Shown: positions 6,438 to 12,939, counted from the stretch's first letter. The stretch: DNA of 43,524 nucleotides from Anaerolineales bacterium (GCA_020845955.1 JADLEU010000309.1:1-43524); one strand, 5' to 3'. Notes: generated from the letters alone by a model not told the origin. A program made the numbers and translations.

Positions 6438-6929
6438 ATGGCGCGAGTGAGAACAAGGACAGAGGTTATGCCGGACAGTGGGGAAAGTTTGGCCGCTTAT
6501 TTCCGGCGGCTACGGGAAGACGCCGGATTTGAAACAGCGGATGCGGTGATGCGGAAGACCAACAACGCGATCAGCGCGCACGCGATCCGTGCGATTGAGC
6601 GCGGCAATGTGGACCGGCCCAAGGTCGAGACGCTGGAAATCCTGGCAGAGGTGTACCGCGCGTCACTGGCGGAAATGCTTCGGCGCTGCGGGTATCTGCC
6701 AGCGGAGAACGTCGGGCCAGCAGGACTGGCGCAACTGCCGCCCGACGTGCGCGAGGTAGCAGTGTGGCTGCTGCGTCTTAGTCCGGGGAAGCGGCAGGAG
6801 TTGCTCCCGCTGATTGAGGGGATCGTGCGGATCGTGCGGGGGACGGAGGGCACAGAGAACACGGAGGGCGAAGAAGGGCCAGAAGAAGGCGAACAACCCG
6901 GCGACGGGACTGAGGACGTAAACGCGTGA
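6438..6929 (+). CDS. XRE-family repressor-like protein
   Basis: 163 aa. The N-terminal XRE domain (about 15-85) contains SLAAYFRRLREDAGFETADA, then AIRAIERGNVDRPKVETLEI and LAEVYRASLAEMLRRCGYL. The middle segment could mediate oligomerisation. The last ~30 residues are strongly acidic and Gly-rich. There is no LexA/peptidase-like cleavage domain, so induction by RecA-stimulated self-cleavage is not expected. The ATG at 6438 has the SD GGGGAGGGGGACAGG. Divergent from the Cro-like gene; probably the lysogeny or early repressor (inference). Confidence 0.8.
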   Translation: MARVRTRTEVMPDSGESLAAYFRRLREDAGFETADAVMRKTNNAISAHAIRAIERGNVDRPKVETLEILAEVYRASLAEMLRRCGYLPAENVGPAGLAQLPPDVREVAVWLLRLSPGKRQELLPLIEGIVRIVRGTEGTENTEGEEGPEEGEQPGDGTEDVNA

Positions 6930-7172
6930 TCTCGGTGCAAACGGCGATAACGCGGTCTGGTTTCTCATCGCGGGACATTGCCGCTTTCCCCTTCCTAGAC
7001 CCCTCCACCCATGCGGGGGGGGGGCAGCGTTAATGGCGATCATGCGTGGCGTGCGCTAATCATACCACACGAAACACCGGGCGTCAGTGCGCTGTGACAC
7101 GATGGCAGCACTGTCCTGATAGGTACTTTGGTACTTGAGATATATCGTAAAGCGATAAGACAGGAGGCGGCG
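6930..7172. other. Intergenic stretch without convincing gene
   Basis: Contains a run of about ten G near 7015-7024, a direct repeat GGTACTT (7122-7128 and 7130-7136) that may be a regulator site for the small gene at 7173, and nothing else I can support. Confidence 0.5.
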
Positions 7173-7298
7173 ATGAGTGCGTTGACATGGCGAGACTGGC
7201 TGGTGCTGGGGCTGGCCGCGGTCGCCGCAGCGTACCTGGCGTACAGCCTGCTGCCGTGGGTGTGGCTGGCGCTGGGCTGGCGGTACGTGGCGTGGTAG
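7173..7298 (+). CDS. Small Trp-rich membrane protein (41 aa)
   Basis: 41 aa: MSALTWRDWLVLGLAAVAAA, then a second hydrophobic stretch LLPWVWLALGWRYVAW. The whole protein could span the membrane once or lie as a hairpin. It has a strong SD (GACAGGAGG) and is closed by a hairpin/terminator region. It is plus-strand, alone between the repressor and the RHH unit, a position often used for lysogenic-conversion or exclusion genes; this role is speculation. Confidence 0.65.
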   Translation: MSALTWRDWLVLGLAAVAAAYLAYSLLPWVWLALGWRYVAW

Positions 7299-7299
7299 G

Positions 7300-7361
7300 T
7301 TTCGTTTTTCTGCGTATATTATTCCCACAAAAACGAAAGGCCGGGCATCACGCCCGGCCTT
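7300..7361 (-). terminator. Terminator of the RHH/HTH unit
   Basis: A perfect 10-bp stem (7337-7346 with 7352-7361, loop ATCAC) is followed on the minus strand by TTTCGTTTTTG. A second inverted repeat TTTCGTTTTT/AAAAACGAAA (7300-7309/7329-7338) overlaps it. Best read as the end of leftward transcription; it may also stop the plus-strand gene. Confidence 0.7.
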
Positions 7362-7393
7362 CTGGTTGGTGGCGATGTCGTTGGCGCTTAGGC

Positions 7394-7630
7394 TTAGGTG
7401 CTGCGGCGGGCCTCGCTTGATTTGATCCGGCTGCTGAGGCGGTTGGGGATACCGGGAGGCCGTGGCTTGCCTCGGATGGCCGCGATCTTCAGCCCGCGGC
7501 TGGTGAGCCGTGCGTAGAGCGTACCGCGGTTGGCCCCGATTTCCGCGGCGACCTCTTCCAGGGTTGCGCCCTCTGCAATGGCTTGGATAGCACGGTCAAC
7601 GTCTCCGTCGGTGATGACTTTGCGCGACAT
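7394..7630 (-). CDS. HTH protein (resolvase/Hin-type HTH)
   Basis: 78 aa. The HTH (AIAEGATLEEVAAEIGANRG then TLYARLTSRGLKI) occupies residues about 16-50. The C-terminal tail is basic (KPRPPGIPNRLSSRIKSS). Likely a small DNA-binding protein. Second gene of the unit led by the RHH-like gene and followed by the terminator at 7300-7361. Confidence 0.75.
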   Translation of the reverse strand: MSRKVITDGDVDRAIQAIAEGATLEEVAAEIGANRGTLYARLTSRGLKIAAIRGKPRPPGIPNRLSSRIKSSEARRST

Positions 7631-7650
7631 GGCATCTCCGTAACGCGATG

Positions 7651-7675
7651 CTGCCCCGGCACGACGCCGGGGCAG
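7651..7675. repeat. Intergenic perfect hairpin
   Basis: CTGCCCCGGC (7651-7660) and GCCGGGGCAG (7666-7675) pair around ACGAC. It lies between the RHH-like gene and the HTH gene. No T-tract follows on the minus strand, so it may limit read-through or stabilise RNA. Confidence 0.7.
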
Positions 7676-7688
7676 GGTGACTGAATGA

Positions 7689-8228
7689 CTAGACGCTGGC
7701 GTGCCGCCGAAGGACGACGCTGAGACGGTTAGCGGTGCTCTCGAGATCGCCCTCGCTTAGGTTGTTGGTCATGTCCTCCCAATGGTCATAGCCCTCAGCC
7801 CGCGCCAGTGCGTCGCGCTCCTCCGGGCTATGCTCCAGTTCCCACGCCCGGAACGTGCCAAGGTCGGTGAGCACCGCCTCCCACCATTCCGCGTCGTCAG
7901 GGGACAGGACGTTGCCCAGATTGCTGCCGCCGTCCAGATCGCGGGCGGACAGGGTGATATCCGTAAGTCGGCGGTAGATAGCGCCGGTGTGGTGCCGTCC
8001 ATCGTAGGCGTCCACAGTTTGCGACCAGACCACATCCACGATAGCGCCGTCGTCATTGCGCTTGTACGAGACCATGTTGTTCCCCTTCCTTGCCTCGTGC
8101 TGATAGACCCTATCCACAACGATGGTGATTGTCTCGCTCTGCGTCGTTCCCCACCGCTCCGCCAGCACATCAAGCTGACGGGCGGTGAGTCCGCTGGCTC
8201 GGAAATTGATCTGCCGTTTGCGCTCCAT
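7689..8228 (-). CDS. Ribbon-helix-helix-like DNA-binding protein with C-terminal domain
   Basis: 179 aa. The N-terminus (INFRASGLTARQLDVLAERW, then GTTQSETITIVVDRVYQHEA) fits an Arc/CopG-type RHH fold: one strand with basic residues and two helices. Residues from about 50 on start with a strand-rich part (MVSYKRNDDGAIVDVVWSQT), followed by a C-terminal domain rich in acidic residues and Trp, of unknown role. ATG at 8228 is chosen for its SD GAGAGGGGG; a GTG at 8258 lies at the predicted transcription start and could be a leaderless alternative. A palindrome sits between its -35 and -10, so autorepression is likely. Confidence 0.72.
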   Translation of the reverse strand: MERKRQINFRASGLTARQLDVLAERWGTTQSETITIVVDRVYQHEARKGNNMVSYKRNDDGAIVDVVWSQTVDAYDGRHHTGAIYRRLTDITLSARDLDGGSNLGNVLSPDDAEWWEAVLTDLGTFRAWELEHSPEERDALARAEGYDHWEDMTNNLSEGDLESTANRLSVVLRRHASV

Positions 8229-8264
8229 CACCTGCCCCCTCTCACTGTCGCCTCTCACATTGTT

Positions 8265-8293
8265 AGTATAGCCATTGGCTATACATTTGTCAA
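8265..8293 (-). promoter_or_regulatory. Strong leftward promoter with embedded palindromic operator
   Basis: Minus strand TTGACA (8293-8288), 17-bp spacer, TATACT (8270-8265). GTATAGCCA-N-TGGCTATAC (8266-8284, plus strand) is a 19-bp palindrome that fills the spacer and overlaps the -10. Confidence 0.8.
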
Positions 8294-8341
8294 GAGGTTT
8301 GGGGGCAACTTCCCAAAACTCGTTGCCGGCAGAAAGATGAA

Positions 8342-8369
8342 GGCCCGGCGCTGTGTGTGGTGCCGGGCC
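8342..8369 (-). terminator. Terminator of the recombination/early operon
   Basis: GGCCCGGC (8342-8349) pairs with GCCGGGCC (8362-8369); on the minus strand it is followed by TTCATCTTTCTG. It lies about 50 bp beyond the stop of the annealing-protein gene. Confidence 0.6.
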
Positions 8370-8417
8370 GTTGGCGTCATGGCGGGGGGACCGCCGGTTG
8401 TTGCAGTTGTGATTGCA

Positions 8418-9206
8418 TCAGAACGGTAGTCCTTCCTGTCCGGCGTCGCTGTCCGCCTCTGCTGCTATCGGGCGGCTGGCGTTCAGTCGGGCTATCTGCG
8501 CCTCCAGGTATGAAATAAACGCGCGCTTTTCCTCCGGCGTGAGTTCGCGGAAGGTGCGCCCGTCGTACATCTGGCGCACCGTGGCGGCGATGTCCTCGGT
8601 TTGCCAGCCCAGCACGCCCGCCAGCCGTGTAACGATGGTGGAGGGCGGTTCCTGTTTTGTCTCCTCACTTGAGGATGAAAAACCGGAACTGACGATCTCC
8701 CCGGTCGTGGCATCCACCGTTACCGGCTGGGCGTTCGGGATGCTCGGCACTTCGGACTCGTCTGCCCACGACAGCCCGCAGATACTCAGGGTAGCGCGGC
8801 GCTTGGCTTTGGTCTCGCATTTCATCATGGCGTTCGCCAGCGCTTCGCCCTTGAGGTTGCCCAACGGGACAGCGCCGATGCTTTCATCATGGCGTCCGTC
8901 CGGCATGATGGCGCGAGCCGTGACCACGTAGACATCTTCCACCTTCTCGCGTGCCACGATGCTGAGATTGATCCGGCGGGTGGCCCGCAACTGGTCGGTG
9001 CAGTTGCGTCCGGCGTAGAGCACCAGCCGCCCATTTAGCTGGATGTAGTCAAACGGCTTAGTCAGCGGGTTCAGGCTCAGCGACTCACAGACCTGCCGGT
9101 AATAGGCGAGCCGTTCGCCCGCGGTCAGTTTGCTGAGGTCCCCGCCGACCAAGACGCGCTCAAGCATCTGTGCATCCGGCTGTGTAGTCGTGACTGCTGT
9201 CGTCAT
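8418..9206 (-). CDS. Putative single-strand annealing recombinase (RecT/Bet-like)
   Basis: 262 aa. The conserved part at about 24-165 has the layout of phage annealing proteins: YYRQVCESLSLNPLTKPFDY (the C..LGLNP-type motif), a strand region with LYAGRNCTDQLRATRRINL, then MMKCETKAKRRATLSICGLSWADE near the end of the core. Such proteins anneal complementary single strands during phage recombination and replication. The C-terminal ~100 residues are a linker and a helical part ending ADSDAGQEGLPF, which looks like the acidic tip of SSB. No exonuclease partner is recognisable nearby. It is the last gene of the leftward operon, before the terminator at 8342-8369. Family assignment is by motif layout only. 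Confidence 0.65.
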   Translation of the reverse strand: MTTAVTTTQPDAQMLERVLVGGDLSKLTAGERLAYYRQVCESLSLNPLTKPFDYIQLNGRLVLYAGRNCTDQLRATRRINLSIVAREKVEDVYVVTARAIMPDGRHDESIGAVPLGNLKGEALANAMMKCETKAKRRATLSICGLSWADESEVPSIPNAQPVTVDATTGEIVSSGFSSSSEETKQEPPSTIVTRLAGVLGWQTEDIAATVRQMYDGRTFRELTPEEKRAFISYLEAQIARLNASRPIAAEADSDAGQEGLPF

Positions 9207-9224
9207 CGCTATCCTCCTTGGCGG

Positions 9225-9419
9225 CTAGGACTCGTCCTCTTCCCGTTCAACGCCGAGGATTTTAATTTGCGGATCGCCCTCATAGAGGAGTTCGTACTGA
9301 TCGGGGCCGTTGTCGTCAACGGCTTCCCGCGCCTTGTTCGCGCTCCGCGCATCCTCCCACGGCACCAGGACATGTTTGATAGCCGTCTCTTGGTACTCAA
9401 CAATCCAACCGCGAGCCAT
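9225..9419 (-). CDS. Small acidic hypothetical protein
   Basis: 64 aa, with MARGWIVEYQETAIKHVLVP and a very acidic C-terminus (GVEREEDES). The ATG has a strong SD (AAGGAGGACAGG). Located 18 bp upstream of the annealing protein and probably coupled with it. Family unknown. Confidence 0.7.
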   Translation of the reverse strand: MARGWIVEYQETAIKHVLVPWEDARSANKAREAVDDNGPDQYELLYEGDPQIKILGVEREEDES

Positions 9420-9480
9420 CCTGTCCTCCTTGGGGCCGGTACCCTTTCCCCCGGCCCCTGCTACTCCTCATTGTGCCGCA

Positions 9481-9503
9481 AGCTCCCCGCATTGTGGGGA
9501 GCT
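9481..9503. repeat. Intergenic perfect hairpin
   Basis: AGCTCCCC (9481-9488) pairs with GGGGAGCT (9496-9503), loop GCATTGT, between the coiled-coil gene and the 64-aa gene. Confidence 0.7.
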
Positions 9504-9558
9504 ACCGCCGTGCGTTCAGAAACGGCGGCTCTGTGGATACGCCGTAGATCGCATTCAT
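9502..9558 (-). CDS. Possible 18-codon leader peptide
   Basis: ATG at 9558 overlaps the upstream stop as ATGA and reads 18 codons (MNAIYGVSTEPPFLNARR) to a stop inside the hairpin at 9481-9503. The coupling is typical of this operon, but the size makes it uncertain. Confidence 0.25.
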   Translation of the reverse strand: MNAIYGVSTEPPFLNARR

Positions 9559-9758
9559 CTTGCGCTACGGATATTCGCGATCACCTCCAGCGCGGAGGCG
9601 ATGCGCTCCAACGCCGCAACTTTGCGTTCCTCGCGTTCACGCTCCTCCTGGATGAGTTCGTTACGCTCCTGAATAGCAAAAAGTTGTGCCTCCCGCGCCT
9701 CGCGGCTGTCCTCGAACTCGGACAGCCGCCGGTTGCGCTCGCGGTCTCGATCTAACAT
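9555..9758 (-). CDS. Small coiled-coil protein
   Basis: 67 aa, nearly all charged heptads (RLSEFEDSREAREAQLFAIQ, then ERNELIQEEREREERKVAAL) and a short hydrophobic C-terminus ALEVIANI. Probably an oligomeric helical bundle or an adaptor. Function unknown. Confidence 0.7.
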   Translation of the reverse strand: MLDRDRERNRRLSEFEDSREAREAQLFAIQERNELIQEEREREERKVAALERIASALEVIANIRSAR

Positions 9759-9787
9759 CCTGCCTCCTTCCGGCCTTGGACTACTGC

Positions 9788-10069
9788 CTACCGCCGCCGC
9801 TGGGTTGCCCGGGCGTAGATGTGCAGATGGTCACTAAAGGGCATGCCATCCGGGTCGCTGTCCTCCGGCGGCTCTGCCTCAATAGTGTCCAGCCAGCGTT
9901 CCCATTCTTCCGCTTCCAGCCGGGCTTGTTCCTCCGCGTCCGGCTCTTCCTCCCAGATTTCCAGGCCCAGATAGACCACGGTGCGCCCCTCCCGCGTCTG
10001 GTGCGGGTAGGCCGTCAGCCCGCACAAGCGGGCGATGCTGGCGACTTTACAGGCTGTGATGGTGTCCAC
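9788..10069 (-). CDS. Acidic hypothetical protein
   Basis: 93 aa. The N-terminal part (MDTITACKVASIARLCGLTA and a strand VYLGLEIWEEE) is followed by an acidic helix and a C-terminal HLHIYARATQ. No family recognised. Confidence 0.65.
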   Translation of the reverse strand: MDTITACKVASIARLCGLTAYPHQTREGRTVVYLGLEIWEEEPDAEEQARLEAEEWERWLDTIEAEPPEDSDPDGMPFSDHLHIYARATQRRR

Positions 10070-10075
10070 TCTATT

Positions 10076-10201
10076 TTAGCCCTTTCCGGGCTGTCTGTGG
10101 GGTGGTATGATGCCCACGGACAGCCCTTGCGCTGTCTCTCCTCGAGCGCTGTCTCCGCTGACTGCCTCCCCAGACATGGCAGCGGAGGGCGCTCTCCCCA
10201 T
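10076..10201 (-). CDS. Possible 41-aa protein
   Basis: ATG at 10201 with the SD GGAGGGG that lies in the last codons of the upstream gene. The product is Gly/Ala/Ser-rich (MGRAPSAAMSGEAVSGDSAR) with a C-terminus PPHRQPGKG. The second half is also a strong hairpin (10088-10126), so the stretch may instead be structured RNA. Confidence 0.35.
   Translation of the reverse strand: MGRAPSAAMSGEAVSGDSARGETAQGLSVGIIPPHRQPGKG
10088..10126. repeat. Intergenic hairpin, 14-bp arms
   Basis: GGGCTGTCTGTGGG (10088-10101) pairs with CCCACGGACAGCCC (10113-10126) with one G-T wobble; 11-nt loop. Confidence 0.7.
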
Positions 10202-10202
10202 T

Positions 10203-10820
10203 TTAGCCCCTCCAAAACCTGTTGAAGGGTGCCTGCCTCTGGCGGTGTCCCTGCACGTTCGGGCCGTCAAACCGTGCGAACACTGCCGGGGGCATGTGGT
10301 CCCAGCAGTAGCCGCCGCGCACCGCCGGGTTGGGACACTCCGCCGCCACACAGAGACCTGCCGCCGCTGTCCGTTCCGCGATCTCCTTGCGCTCATAGTA
10401 GCCGGCCAATGTCCCTTGATCAGGTTCTGGCCGCCCGGTCATATCCAAGCGCCAACCGATCCCGTTTTCGTCTGTCCATTCATGCTGGCGCGCCTTGCGC
10501 TCCCAAGGGAGCGGCTGATCGTGCTTGATAATCGTGATGCGGTCGGGGTACGCGAGGGCGGAGGCGATAGCGTCACGTACCTGCCGGTCTCCGCCGCGGC
10601 TGTACTCGTCCGTGGTCAGCGTCTTGAGGGATTCCCCGATCTGGCGCAAGGCGGCCTCGTAGTCGCCGGCCGCGGCGAACGCGAGCGCGTGATTAATACA
10701 GCAGAACTCTGCGATCTTCTCGCGTGTGGCGACCTGCCAGACCTCGGCGCGTGTGCCGTCGCTCCGCGTGGAACGAACGATCATTTCCATTGCGCCGTGC
10801 GGGGTACGTTGCGTAGCCAT
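10203..10820 (-). CDS. Hypothetical protein with C-terminal Cys/His cluster
   Basis: 205 aa. The N-terminal half is mixed, with a helical CCINHALAFAAAGDYEAALR. The middle has WERKARQHEWTDENGIGWRL. The C-terminal CVAAECPNPAVRGGYCWDH could bind zinc through three Cys and one His. ATG at 10820 is preceded by AGGAGG. Family not recognised. Confidence 0.7.
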   Translation of the reverse strand: MATQRTPHGAMEMIVRSTRSDGTRAEVWQVATREKIAEFCCINHALAFAAAGDYEAALRQIGESLKTLTTDEYSRGGDRQVRDAIASALAYPDRITIIKHDQPLPWERKARQHEWTDENGIGWRLDMTGRPEPDQGTLAGYYERKEIAERTAAAGLCVAAECPNPAVRGGYCWDHMPPAVFARFDGPNVQGHRQRQAPFNRFWRG

Positions 10821-10863
10821 GCGTGTTCCTCCTTGCTGCTGTCTACGTTCTGCCGGCCGTCGC

Positions 10864-10888
10864 GCTGCCTGAAGCGAGGTCAGGCAGC
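10864..10888. repeat. Intergenic perfect hairpin
   Basis: GCTGCCTGA (10864-10872) pairs with TCAGGCAGC (10880-10888). On the minus strand it is flanked by CGCGGTGATG and GCGACGGC, the same flanks as the hairpin at 11945-11968. Confidence 0.8.
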
Positions 10889-10922
10889 ATCACCGCGGGC
10901 GAACGGTGCGGGCGATGTCCGG

Positions 10923-11375
10923 CTAGGCGCGCTTGGCGCTGCAATCGTGACAGTGGAATACGTCGCGCTGGATAACGGCGCGCCATTCCCCGGCGTCAAT
11001 CGCACGATCGCAGAGAGCACAGGAAACCGGCACGTCTCCGGCATCCATCGTTGCAGCGGTCCGCGCCGCGGCCTTGTGTGCGCCGGAGCCACTGGCGTAC
11101 TGTTGGAACTCGCCCACGGTTTCAACGTGGCCGTTGCGAAGGATGCGCCGGAGAGTATAGCGACGCGGTGCGCTGCCGCGGCTACTCCGGTACTGTTCGG
11201 AGGAAACGAACAGCGCTCCGCCGTCCGGTGTGCGGTAGAGATTGTGGCTGATCCGGCTGGCGAAAAACCGGAGGGTATCCGCGTCAAACCAGTGCTGCCC
11301 GGCCTGCCGATTCGCCAGTTTGCAACCCTCGATTGAGTTAAATTGTGCTGCCGGGAATAACCGCGTCGCCATCAT
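10923..11375 (-). CDS. Conserved phage protein of the RFFxSR / FVSSEQ type with zinc site
   Basis: 150 aa. I recognise a frequent phage pattern: GQHWFDADTLRFFASR, then ALFVSSEQ, SAPRRYTLRRI and VETVGEFQQYA. A C-terminal CALCDRAIDAGEW with HCHDC adds a probable zinc ribbon. Function unknown; the first part is strand-rich. The start is the first of two ATG codons after AGAAAGGA; a long upstream extension lacks phage-like sequence. Confidence 0.75.
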   Translation of the reverse strand: MMATRLFPAAQFNSIEGCKLANRQAGQHWFDADTLRFFASRISHNLYRTPDGGALFVSSEQYRSSRGSAPRRYTLRRILRNGHVETVGEFQQYASGSGAHKAAARTAATMDAGDVPVSCALCDRAIDAGEWRAVIQRDVFHCHDCSAKRA

Positions 11376-11393
11376 TGTGCTGTTGTCCTTTCT

Positions 11394-11423
11394 CCGGCCA
11401 CCGCGTACAATGCGGGTGGCCGG
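11394..11423. repeat. Hairpin upstream of the RFFxSR gene
   Basis: CCGGCCACC (11394-11402) pairs with GGTGGCCGG (11415-11423). On the minus strand it ends just ahead of the AGAAAGGA SD, so it could affect translation of that gene. Confidence 0.65.
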
Positions 11424-11493
11424 ACTAGCCCTCTGGCCGGTGATGCTGCGCCCGCGGGCGAGGTTGAAGCCGTCCGCGGGCGTTGCTTCTTGG

Positions 11494-11628
11494 TTATGCG
11501 TGTGCGGCGCAACGCCCGATAGCGAGACAGTGGCCGCCCGCGCGGATAACGCGCAGTGCGTCGCCCCAATTGTCGAGATGACCATGATCGCCACTTGCCC
11601 AGAGTAGGCAGTACCAGCGTTCCACCAT
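11494..11628 (-). CDS. Small hypothetical protein (44 aa)
   Basis: 44 aa: MVERWYCLLWASGDHGHLDN, then WGDALRVIRAGGHCLAIGRC and AAHA. Contains three Cys and several His, possibly metal binding. It has the operon's repeated leader (CAACGAAGGGAGC) and good SD spacing, which supports expression. Family unknown. Confidence 0.65.
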   Translation of the reverse strand: MVERWYCLLWASGDHGHLDNWGDALRVIRAGGHCLAIGRCAAHA

Positions 11629-11675
11629 TTCCTGCTCCCTTCGTTGCTATCGTTGTTCTGCCTCATCAGTGCCGG

Positions 11676-11903
11676 CTAGTACGTGCCGTCAGGGTGCTGT
11701 TTGTAGTCGCCATAGGTTTCCGGTACGCCAATATTGGCCCAATTGTAGGCCGTATTGATGAGGGCAGGGCGGCCACCGCGCCGGATTTCCGCCGCTTGCT
11801 GTTGTGCTTCCGCTTTGGTCGCAACCGGCAGCGCCAGTTCCCACCGAAAATTCTCGGTGCCGCCCGTACGATAGCAGATCTGCCATGCCCCCTGCTTTGC
11901 CAT
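11676..11903 (-). CDS. Hypothetical phage protein (YRTGGTE..PETYGDY type)
   Basis: 75 aa: WQICYRTGGTENFRWELALP, then a helix ATKAEAQQQAAEIRRGG and GVPETYGDYKQHPDG. I have seen similar small phage proteins with this layout but no known function. The start is chosen at the ATG behind the repeated AACGAAGGGAGC leader. It follows the first copy of the 36-bp repeat. Confidence 0.72.
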   Translation of the reverse strand: MAKQGAWQICYRTGGTENFRWELALPVATKAEAQQQAAEIRRGGRPALINTAYNWANIGVPETYGDYKQHPDGTY

Positions 11904-11913
11904 TGCCCTTGCT

Positions 11914-11949
11914 CCCTTCGTTGCTTCCACTCATCAGCCGTCGCGGGCC
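11914..11949 (-). repeat. 36-bp direct repeat, copy 1 (leader cassette)
   Basis: Exactly identical to 12251-12286. On the minus strand it begins GGCCCGCGACGGC and ends at the CGAAGGG box just before the SD of the 75-aa gene. Confidence 0.9.
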
Positions 11950-11968
11950 AGAATCACCGTTCTGGCCC
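11945..11968. repeat. Intergenic perfect hairpin
   Basis: GGGCCAGAA (11945-11953) pairs with TTCTGGCCC (11960-11968), loop TCACCG. On the minus strand it is flanked by CGCGGTGATG and GCGACGGC, as at 10864-10888, and overlaps the 36-bp repeat. Confidence 0.8.
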
Positions 11969-11987
11969 ATCACCGCGAATGAGGGGA

Positions 11988-12242
11988 TTAGTCTTCCTCA
12001 GCGTATGCGGATTCGATACGCCCGTTGCAGTTCTCGCAGTACAGATCCGGGTCTTCCCAATTGATATCGTAGGCGTCAAGGTCAGTGCTGTACTCGCCCC
12101 ACTTGTTCGCGCAGGCCGGGCAAAGGACAGCCATCCCGGAATCGAGGTAATACATCGGATAGCCGCCGGGCCACGCGTACGCGGGCAATTCCTTGCCGTC
12201 CGCGTCCCGCAACTGACGAATCGCCTTGCTTTCTGCCATCAT
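11988..12242 (-). CDS. Conserved phage zinc-ribbon protein (PGGYPMYYL type)
   Basis: 84 aa. WPGGYPMYYLDSGMAVLCPA begins a zinc ribbon completed by CxxC at LYCENCNGRIESAYAEED. This layout (PGGYP.YYL, two CxxC pairs, ESAY at the end) is common among small phage proteins. Function unknown. Starts at the ATG pair behind the repeated leader. Follows the second copy of the 36-bp repeat. Confidence 0.8.
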   Translation of the reverse strand: MMAESKAIRQLRDADGKELPAYAWPGGYPMYYLDSGMAVLCPACANKWGEYSTDLDAYDINWEDPDLYCENCNGRIESAYAEED

Positions 12243-12250
12243 TACCTTCC

Positions 12251-12286
12251 CCCTTCGTTGCTTCCACTCATCAGCCGTCGCGGGCC
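12251..12286 (-). repeat. 36-bp direct repeat, copy 2 (leader cassette)
   Basis: Exact copy of 11914-11949, placed at the same distance from the next start codon. Beyond 12286 the sequences diverge; a degenerate hairpin replaces the perfect one. Confidence 0.9.
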
Positions 12287-12297
12287 TGAAATGGGCG

Positions 12298-12528
12298 TCA
12301 CCACGCGCCTGAATGGACGTTGCCGGTGATCTCGACCCAGCCGCGGCGGTCATCCCCGCAGGCGTCGTCGTCCTGTGGCACGTGCCGTATCTGCCACTCC
12401 AGCCCGTCATCCTCAGGGCCGGGGATGTCGAGGCTGTCCGGATGTAGCCCCTCAGCGATGTCCATCTGCTGATCGCAGATGGCGCACCGTAGCCCCTGAA
12501 GGCGCTCGTCATACTGTTGCCGCGTCAT
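12298..12528 (-). CDS. Small acidic protein with N-terminal CxxC
   Basis: 76 aa: LQGLRCAICDQQMDIAEGLH, then an acidic stretch and WQIRHVPQDDDACGDDRRGW. One CxxC plus a further Cys and His could form a metal site. Leader CAGCGAAGGGGG precedes the ATG. Family unknown. Confidence 0.7.
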   Translation of the reverse strand: MTRQQYDERLQGLRCAICDQQMDIAEGLHPDSLDIPGPEDDGLEWQIRHVPQDDDACGDDRRGWVEITGNVHSGAW

Positions 12529-12586
12529 GTGTTCCCCCTTCGCTGCTCTGCCCGTTGTCCCGTCCGATGTGGTGCGCCGGGCCGGG

Positions 12587-12796
12587 TTATGCGCCCAGTC
12601 GCGCGATCATCAGGTTGCGCCGCGCCCGTTGTGCGACGGTGTAGCAGTCCTCCCATGTCAGCAGATAGATGGACTCCGGTAGCCGGAGGTACTGCGCCTG
12701 CGCCGCCTGAAAATCGCTGAGAATGCCTGCACGGCGGCGCACCGCGCACGCTGTGAGGAAGTCCCGGGCCGTCTGCCCATAATCGTACTGTGCCAT
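12587..12796 (-). CDS. Small hypothetical protein, first gene of the leftward operon
   Basis: 69 aa, predicted helical: MAQYDYGQTARDFLTACAVR and ILSDFQAAQAQYLRLPESIY. It is the first gene after the leftward promoter at 12844-12872 and carries the AACGAAGGGAGC leader. Being promoter-proximal, it should be the most expressed early gene. Family unknown. Confidence 0.72.
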   Translation of the reverse strand: MAQYDYGQTARDFLTACAVRRRAGILSDFQAAQAQYLRLPESIYLLTWEDCYTVAQRARRNLMIARLGA

Positions 12797-12843
12797 CTCG
12801 TTCGCTCCCTTCGTTGCTGCCCGTTGCCCCGTCTCACAGTCAC

Positions 12844-12872
12844 ATAATATCCAAGCTTAGACATGATGTCAA
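12844..12872 (-). promoter_or_regulatory. Strong leftward promoter
   Basis: Minus strand TTGACA (12872-12867), 17-bp spacer, TATTAT (12849-12844). An operator-like TCCAAGCTTAGACA (12850-12863) fills the spacer. Confidence 0.8.
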
Positions 12873-12939
12873 GAGGGAAAATCAGAACACTCAGGCACGA
12901 AGATTAGAACAAAACATAGCAATTGTCCAAGCCTAGACA
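12850..12939. promoter_or_regulatory. Three related operator-like sites
   Basis: TCCAAGCTTAGACA (12850-12863) and TCCAAGCCTAGACA (12926-12939) are 13/14 identical. A degenerate copy ACGAAGATTAGA is at 12897-12908. The core TCYAAGCTTRGA is near-palindromic. The outer sites overlap the leftward spacer and the rightward -35. Confidence 0.65.

Noticed and set aside
11925-11945. Hammerhead-ribozyme-like CTGATGAG followed by CGAAG on the minus strand, also in the second 36-bp copy
   Set aside because: The stem II between them would be very weak, the GAAA core is GAAG, and I find no partner strands for stems I and III. The similarity is probably chance within the leader cassette.
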